DNA from: an uncultured Gammaproteobacteria bacterium
GTDB lineage: Bacteria; Pseudomonadota; Gammaproteobacteria; PS1; Pseudothioglobaceae
DNA: 64,000 nt
Reading direction: 5' to 3'
Assembly: GCA_902511025.1 (NCBI GenBank)
Contig: CABXDP010000001.1
Coordinates: forward strand, 1 to 64,000
Of the stretch, positions 58,516-64,000 are shown one piece after another. The first letter of the stretch is position 1. Each line of letters begins with the position of its first letter. The translations under genes and the position numbers were made by a program. The notes under the pieces were generated by a model. The model searched no databases and had not been told where the DNA came from. It worked only from the letters and a program-made list of their open reading frames with translations.

Positions 58516-59079
58516 TTAAAACGAGAGACCTTTATCATAAGCCTGTTTAATGTAACTCAGACATTCTGCTTTGGTTATTTTATTTGTCTCTTTTAAAAAC
58601 ATAATCTCTGAATTCTCAATACCGCAGTAATCTAATATTCCTATATTTAAAGAAGTATTTATAGCAGCTTCATAATCTCTCTTAATTAGTTGTTCTTTAG
58701 TAGCTCCAGCAACAGCAATCATTAGACCTTTTTTTACGTTATGCCCATTAGAGCCATACATTAATCCATAATTCCAAACCCTATCAATCCAACCTTTTAA
58801 CATAGCTGGCAAAGACCACCACCAAAGAGGAAAGACCATAACAACTGCATCATTATTATTGAGACGCTCAAATTCTGACTGTACTTCTAGAGAGTAGTTT
58901 TCAAGGCTCCCATCATTTGGCTCATCTTCAACTCTTAAGACAGGATCAAAATTTTCTTTGTAAAGATCTAATAATTTGACTTGATGCCCTACTTTAGAAG
59001 CTCCCTCAGAAAATGCTTCAGCTATTTGAGATGTCAAGGAATCGGAACGAGGATGGCATAACACGACAAGTATTTTCAT
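58516..59079 (-). CDS. NAD(P)H oxidoreductase, flavodoxin-like fold
   Basis: KILVVLCHPRSDSLTSQIAEAF; VMVFPLWWWSLPAMLKGWIDRVW. Confidence 0.9.
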   Translation of the reverse strand: MKILVVLCHPRSDSLTSQIAEAFSEGASKVGHQVKLLDLYKENFDPVLRVEDEPNDGSLENYSLEVQSEFERLNNNDAVVMVFPLWWWSLPAMLKGWIDRVWNYGLMYGSNGHNVKKGLMIAVAGATKEQLIKRDYEAAINTSLNIGILDYCGIENSEIMFLKETNKITKAECLSYIKQAYDKGLSF

Positions 59080-59204
59080 TAGTAATTTATGGATTTATAT
59101 ATATTATTTAAGATTATAACTAAAAGACCCTCCCTCACACATCAAACGAAATTTGAATTCTTTTTGAGCTATAATTTACCCTTTTTTACATCTCTCCTTA
59201 TCTA

Positions 59205-60734
59205 ATGAAAAAAGTAATATCTTTTGTATTGTTTCTATTTTCAATTCAAGGGTTTGCTTCATCATGCCCTGATGGCAGTGAGCCAATCAAGAGTGTTTCT
59301 GATGATGGAACTTATTATGTTTTTAACTGTGATGGAAATAATGAACAAGCATCTTCGTCAAGTACCGATTCATCTTCTGGTAATTCAACTAATAGTAATT
59401 CAAACATAAAAGCATTAGCTGGTATTGAAATTGAAAATGACCCCAATATTGACTTTTTTAAACCACCACAAAAGCCTTATCCAATAGGTAAATTATACTG
59501 GTTTGGCATGATGTGGCAGATGGCAGATTTTAACAAGGATGGTTACAGTGATGTACTGTATATAGGTACTATGAATCCAAATAATGTTGAAATGACTGGT
59601 GAGGATACTGGTGGAATTTGTGGTGGTGAAGTTTGTAAAGGAAATAAACCACTACCATCACTATATTTGGGCGATGCAAAACAAAATTTGACTTATGCGC
59701 CTGAACTCCTTTTTGATAACCGCGATGATAGCGGAATGTCGTCTGGAAGGCAGCTTCTTGTTGCAGATTATAATAATGATAGCATTCTTGATTTTTATGT
59801 TGCTGACCACGGAGTTGGCACACACAATGGCGTTCGAGATAGCTATTTTTTAAGCCAGCCTAACGGCACCTGGGTTGAATCCTCAGAAACACATCTAAGC
59901 CACTCCAATTTTGTAGTATTTGACCACGGCGGGGCTACGGGTGATATTGACAATGATGGTGATATGGATGTTGTTATCACTGAATTGGCTCAGATGAAAC
60001 GTGGAACTGCCTTTTGGTGCTTGATCAATGATGGAGCAGGTTATCTTAAGAAGCGTGCATGTGGTGGAACTGGAGCTTCTGGATTGGAGCTTGCCGACCT
60101 AGATAATGATGGTGATTTGGATGCACTTGTGGGTGCTTCAGAATTTGATAATTACAATAGAAATTTTACTGGTATTGTTTGGAATGATGGCAATGGTAAT
60201 TTTCCTAAATACAACACCACATCCTTACCTCAACATAAGAAGAGATGGGGACATATACCTGAAGCTTCAGCAGCCGATTTAGATGCTGATGGCGACCTTG
60301 ATATTGTGTACAGCAGAGTAGGATATTTATATGTTGGAACAGCAATACAAATCATAGAAAATTTAGGTAACAAGAAGTTTAAAGACCACGGAATAATTCC
60401 TTTAGTTGAAGCGCCAGCTGACTACACACCAACTCACGAAGGGAATGAATGGAATGATTTTATTCAAATGATTAAATTTAGAGATCTTGATAAAGATGGG
60501 GATATCGACTTATATTTATCAAGTTCCCAGTCACAAAAAACTAATGGTATGGTTTTGCTAAATCAGAGTGATTTTGCTTTTGAGTTATTACTCCCCAACG
60601 TTGCTCAAAAATATGTGTCAATTGACTTCAATACACCTATCCTTCTCAGTGAAGAACAAAAAGCAGAAGAGCAAGCAATAGAAGACGAAATTGCAGCATT
60701 TGAGGCAGAACTGGCAATGGAACTTGGTGAATAA
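59205..60734 (+). CDS. Exported FG-GAP/VCBS-repeat protein
   Basis: Signal peptide; Ser/Asn-rich linker; repeated D-x-D-x-DGD motifs (DFNKDGYSDV, DIDNDGDMDV, DLDNDGDLDA, DLDADGDLDI, DLDKDGDIDL). Confidence 0.85.
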   Translation: MKKVISFVLFLFSIQGFASSCPDGSEPIKSVSDDGTYYVFNCDGNNEQASSSSTDSSSGNSTNSNSNIKALAGIEIENDPNIDFFKPPQKPYPIGKLYWFGMMWQMADFNKDGYSDVLYIGTMNPNNVEMTGEDTGGICGGEVCKGNKPLPSLYLGDAKQNLTYAPELLFDNRDDSGMSSGRQLLVADYNNDSILDFYVADHGVGTHNGVRDSYFLSQPNGTWVESSETHLSHSNFVVFDHGGATGDIDNDGDMDVVITELAQMKRGTAFWCLINDGAGYLKKRACGGTGASGLELADLDNDGDLDALVGASEFDNYNRNFTGIVWNDGNGNFPKYNTTSLPQHKKRWGHIPEASAADLDADGDLDIVYSRVGYLYVGTAIQIIENLGNKKFKDHGIIPLVEAPADYTPTHEGNEWNDFIQMIKFRDLDKDGDIDLYLSSSQSQKTNGMVLLNQSDFAFELLLPNVAQKYVSIDFNTPILLSEEQKAEEQAIEDEIAAFEAELAMELGE

Positions 60735-60797
60735 TTATCCTGATTCTCCCATCAAACTGAGCTTGGACTTTAGTACAAGTTAATATACAATCTTAGG

Positions 60798-61427
60798 ATG
60801 ACTGAGAAAAAGGGTTTAAAAGATGCGTATTCATTGAAGACCCCTGAGGATTCTGTAAATTTATATAAGACTTGGGCTTCTACCTATGATGATGATTTTG
60901 CCAAGCAAAATGACTATCGCTCTCCAATAGAAATCGCTAAATTTTTTGCTCAATACTCTAATGATGAAGATACACCTATTCTCGATGTTGGCGCAGGAAC
61001 AGGACTCATTGGAGAGTGCTTAAATCTGAATTCAAAAGAAATAGATGCGATTGATATTTCTCCTGAAATGCTCAATATTGCAAGAACTAAAAATTGTTAT
61101 TCAGAAATAATTGAGGCAGACCTAACAAAAAGGTTATTGATCAATGATAATCATTATGGGGCCATTGTCAGTGCAGGGACTTTTACCCATGGACATGTTG
61201 GACCCAATGTATTAGATGAGCTCTTAAGGGTTGCAAGTCCCGGTGCTCTTTTTGTTTTTACGGTTCACTTTAAGTTATTTAATAAAGCTGGTTTTGACAA
61301 GAAACTTCTAGAAATTAAAAAAAATATTACTCAGCCAACTTTCCATGAAGTTGATGTTTATGGAAGCAATCCAGATAAAGAACACGGAAGTGATCAAGTC
61401 ATCATCACAGTATTTAGAAAAAAATAA
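60798..61427 (+). CDS. Class I SAM-dependent methyltransferase
   Basis: TPILDVGAGTGLIGECLNL...IDAIDISPEMLNIAR. Confidence 0.88.
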   Translation: MTEKKGLKDAYSLKTPEDSVNLYKTWASTYDDDFAKQNDYRSPIEIAKFFAQYSNDEDTPILDVGAGTGLIGECLNLNSKEIDAIDISPEMLNIARTKNCYSEIIEADLTKRLLINDNHYGAIVSAGTFTHGHVGPNVLDELLRVASPGALFVFTVHFKLFNKAGFDKKLLEIKKNITQPTFHEVDVYGSNPDKEHGSDQVIITVFRKK

Positions 61428-61432
61428 CTGCT

Positions 61433-61520
61433 TGGTGGAGGGAATGGGATTCGAACCCATGAAACCGTGAGGTTTACACGCTTTCCAAGCGTGCGCGATC
61501 GACCACTCTGCCATCCCTCC
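61433..61520 (-). tRNA. tRNA-Ser (anticodon GGA), 3' CCA encoded
   Basis: Reverse complement GGAGGGATGGCAGAGTGGTCGATCGCGCACGCTTGGAAAGCGTG...GGTTCGAATCCCATTCCCTCCACCA, long variable arm. Confidence 0.96.
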
Positions 61521-61532
61521 TAAACTGAATTT

Positions 61533-63173
61533 TTAACCCTTTGAGGACTCTATCATTGATTCTATCTGTTCATCCTCTATGCGCGTCATGAGCGGCTTAA
61601 ATTTATTAATTTGGTGCCCTAACAATGGACTCTTAATGTCATTCCAGTTCAGGGAGTCAACATTCAAAAATGCTTCTGATTTCTCTGCCATCTCAGGGAG
61701 TACTGGCTTTAAGTAAGTCATCAGAACTCTGAAGAGGTTTATTGCTAGTGAGGTAATCTCGTGAACCTCCTGCATCTTGCCTTCTTCTTTTGCGAGCTGC
61801 CAGGGCTTCTTCTCATCAATGTACTGGTTGGCTTTGTCCGCATGCTTCATAATCGAGCGCATCGCCTGACCAAAGTTTCTGTCCTCATAGTGCCCTGCTA
61901 TATCACTGCTAGCAGCTACAAACTCATCATAGAGTCCTTGTTCACAGCATACTTTAGAGAGTTCTTTGTCAAACTTCTTGACAACGAATGAGGCGCTCCT
62001 CGAGGCAATATTAACCACCTTGCCAACAAGATCCGAGTTAACACGCTGCTTAAAGTCTTCAAGATTAAGATCAATATCGTCAATCTTAGAGGAAAGCTTG
62101 TAGGCATAGTAATATCGAAGGCACTCAGGATTAAGCGTTTCAAGATAAGTTCTGGCTTGTATGAAAGTTCCACGCGACTTACTCATCTTTTGCCCATTAA
62201 CGGACAAGAATCCGTGAGCAAAAATTGCGTTCGGCATTCTAAAGTTTGACCCAATGAGCGTAGCCGGCCAGAACAATGCATGGAAGTAGACAATGTCCTT
62301 ACCAATGAAGTGATAGAGTTCTGTATCAGAGCCCTTCTCAAAAAAATCATCAAACTCAAGGTTAGAGTTATCGCAGAGCTTTTTAAAGCTTGCCATATAG
62401 CCTATCGGAGCGTCTAACCATACATAGAAGTACTTGTCCTGTGTTCCCGGTATCTTAAAGCCAAAATATGGCTTATCTCTTGATATATCCCACTGCTGAA
62501 GCCCTTGATCAAACCATTCGGCCAATTTATTACTAACCTCATCTTGAAGGTGTCCTGCGTTAGTCCAGTCTTTGAGTTGTTGCTCAAATTGAGGCAGATC
62601 AAAGAAGTAGTGTTCAGAATCCTTCTCAACAGGCACAGCCCCAGAGACAACTGACTTTGCATTTTTAAGCTCAGTCGTTGAGTAGGTTGCACCGCACACT
62701 TCACAATTGTCTCCGTACTGATCGTCCGCACCACATTTAGGGCACTCACCTTTAATGAAGCGATCTGGCAAAAACATCTCTTTTTCAGGGTCAAATGCCT
62801 GGGATATAACCCGTGTCTTGATGAAGCCAGACTCTTTTAAACGTGAATAGATTAACTCAGAGAAATAACGATTCTCATCTGAGTGCGTTGAATGGAACTG
62901 ACTAAACTCAATATTAAAGTCTTTAAAGTCAGCCTGATGCCGCTTACTCACCTCAGCGATGAGCTCTTCAGGGTCAATACCCATCTCATTAGCTTTGAGC
63001 ATGATAGGAGTCCCGTGCGCATCATCAGCGCAGACGTAATGGCATTCATTACCTTGCATCTTTTGAAAACGAACCCATATATCAGTCTGAATATACTCCA
63101 GAAGATGGCCAAGGTGGATTTCACCATTGGCATAGGGAAGCGCTGAAGTAACAAGAATTCTGCGTTTAGTCAT
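61533..63173 (-). CDS. metG: Methionyl-tRNA synthetase, without the C-terminal tRNA-binding/dimerisation domain
   Basis: [29 protein letters not shown]; Zn knuckle [27 protein letters not shown]. Confidence 0.96.
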   Translation of the reverse strand: MTKRRILVTSALPYANGEIHLGHLLEYIQTDIWVRFQKMQGNECHYVCADDAHGTPIMLKANEMGIDPEELIAEVSKRHQADFKDFNIEFSQFHSTHSDENRYFSELIYSRLKESGFIKTRVISQAFDPEKEMFLPDRFIKGECPKCGADDQYGDNCEVCGATYSTTELKNAKSVVSGAVPVEKDSEHYFFDLPQFEQQLKDWTNAGHLQDEVSNKLAEWFDQGLQQWDISRDKPYFGFKIPGTQDKYFYVWLDAPIGYMASFKKLCDNSNLEFDDFFEKGSDTELYHFIGKDIVYFHALFWPATLIGSNFRMPNAIFAHGFLSVNGQKMSKSRGTFIQARTYLETLNPECLRYYYAYKLSSKIDDIDLNLEDFKQRVNSDLVGKVVNIASRSASFVVKKFDKELSKVCCEQGLYDEFVAASSDIAGHYEDRNFGQAMRSIMKHADKANQYIDEKKPWQLAKEEGKMQEVHEITSLAINLFRVLMTYLKPVLPEMAEKSEAFLNVDSLNWNDIKSPLLGHQINKFKPLMTRIEDEQIESMIESSKG

Positions 63174-63263
63174 AATTAGTCTTCAATAATCCTAATATAA
63201 ATAAGGATTTGTGGGATAGTTGTACGATAAAATATCGCTATTTTACCGACCGAGGTCACCAAA

Positions 63264-64000
63264 TTGTCAAGTATAACCGAAGATAAAATTCAAACAATTC
63301 TAAGTGGCATCATTGATGAGAACACAGGTAAAGACCTTGTCTCTTCAGAAAATGTTAAGAATGTTTCAATTGATGATGAGATAGTAAATGTTGAACTGCT
63401 ACTTAAATATCCTGCAGCCAACTTCCATGAAGATCTTAAAGGTACCGTTGAAGAAGCGCTCTCTAAAGAAGGTGTCAACTATTCTAATATTTCTATTAAT
63501 TCAAAGATTCCATCATACGAAACCCAAGGCGTAGAAGCACTGCCTGGAGTTAAGAATATTATCGCTGTTGCCTCAGGAAAAGGCGGCGTTGGCAAGTCAA
63601 CTACCGCGGTCAATTTAGCGCTTGCATTACAGTCTGAAGGCGCTAACGTAGCGATACTGGATGCAGACATTTATGGACCCTCTCAGCCTCGTATGTTAGG
63701 TGCAAAAGACCTTAGGCCCCAAGAGTCTGAAGGCGGTAATATGAAGCCAGTTATGGCGCATGGCTTACAGTCTATGTCGATCGGTTTTTTGGTTGATGAA
63801 GCCTCACCTATGGTTTGGCGAGGCCCTATGGTCACTCAAGCTCTTGAGCAGCTTCTTAAGAACACAGAGTGGGACGATGTCGACTACATGATCATTGATA
63901 TGCCGCCGGGAACGGGTGACACTCAATTAACACTCTCTCAAAAGATTCCGGTCAGCGGAGCAGTCATTGTCACAACGCCTCAAGATATTGCTCTGATTGA
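63264..64000 (+). CDS. Mrp/ApbC-type P-loop ATPase (Fe-S carrier), truncated by window edge
   Basis: Manual TTG-start reading: SSITEDKIQTILSGIIDENTGKDLV...IIAVASGKGGVGKSTTAVNLALALQ...DADIYGPSQPRMLG...IDMPPGTGDTQLTLSQ. Confidence 0.92.
   Translation, partial: MSSITEDKIQTILSGIIDENTGKDLVSSENVKNVSIDDEIVNVELLLKYPAANFHEDLKGTVEEALSKEGVNYSNISINSKIPSYETQGVEALPGVKNIIAVASGKGGVGKSTTAVNLALALQSEGANVAILDADIYGPSQPRMLGAKDLRPQESEGGNMKPVMAHGLQSMSIGFLVDEASPMVWRGPMVTQALEQLLKNTEWDDVDYMIIDMPPGTGDTQLTLSQKIPVSGAVIVTTPQDIALI

Noticed and set aside
61308-61514. 68-aa ORF spanning tRNA-Ser
   Set aside because: Spurious translation of the tRNA-Ser antisense/sense region.
61533-63173. Short MetG lacking the C-terminal tRNA-binding domain
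   Set aside because: MetG without this domain is common in many bacteria; not notable by itself.
1-64000. CRISPR array, rRNA operon, intact prophage, secretion system or BGC
   Set aside because: No regularly spaced direct repeats, rRNA sequence, phage structural genes or NRPS/PKS-type modules were recognised.

Overview
This looks like a chromosomal window from a low-GC gammaproteobacterium. The aromatic amino acid cluster pheA-hisC-tyrA-aroA, many compact operons and short intergenic gaps suggest a streamlined marine lineage such as Thioglobaceae/SUP05; that assignment is an inference. Housekeeping content includes ctpA-like S41 protease, lepB, aroA/tyrA/hisC/pheA, radA, nrdR, glyA, etfBA/ETF-QO, pta, metG, mrp, tRNA-Arg(CCG) and tRNA-Ser(GGA). 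Accessory content includes: (i) a decayed integrative element beside tRNA-Arg; (ii) a cobalamin riboswitch-btuB-cobO unit; (iii) an uncharacterised dadA-alr-PhyH-cupin-AA_synth operon; (iv) a 140-bp MITE-like inverted-repeat element and a candidate structured RNA upstream of a CreBC-like two-component system; (v) a catabolic-looking cluster headed by a GntR-HTH/class II aldolase fusion, with a class V aminotransferase, a divergent PanB-like enzyme and a PhyH dioxygenase; (vi) psuGK and an FeS-BCP-type photolyase that seems to lack the usual cluster ligands; (vii) a string of very small proteins. No CRISPR array, rRNA operon or intact prophage was seen. The best candidates for something undescribed are the HTH-aldolase cluster (30854-34898), the D-amino-acid/PhyH operon (17165-21400) and the structured intergenic region at 23567-24130. 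All assignments come from reading the sequence; no database search was run.
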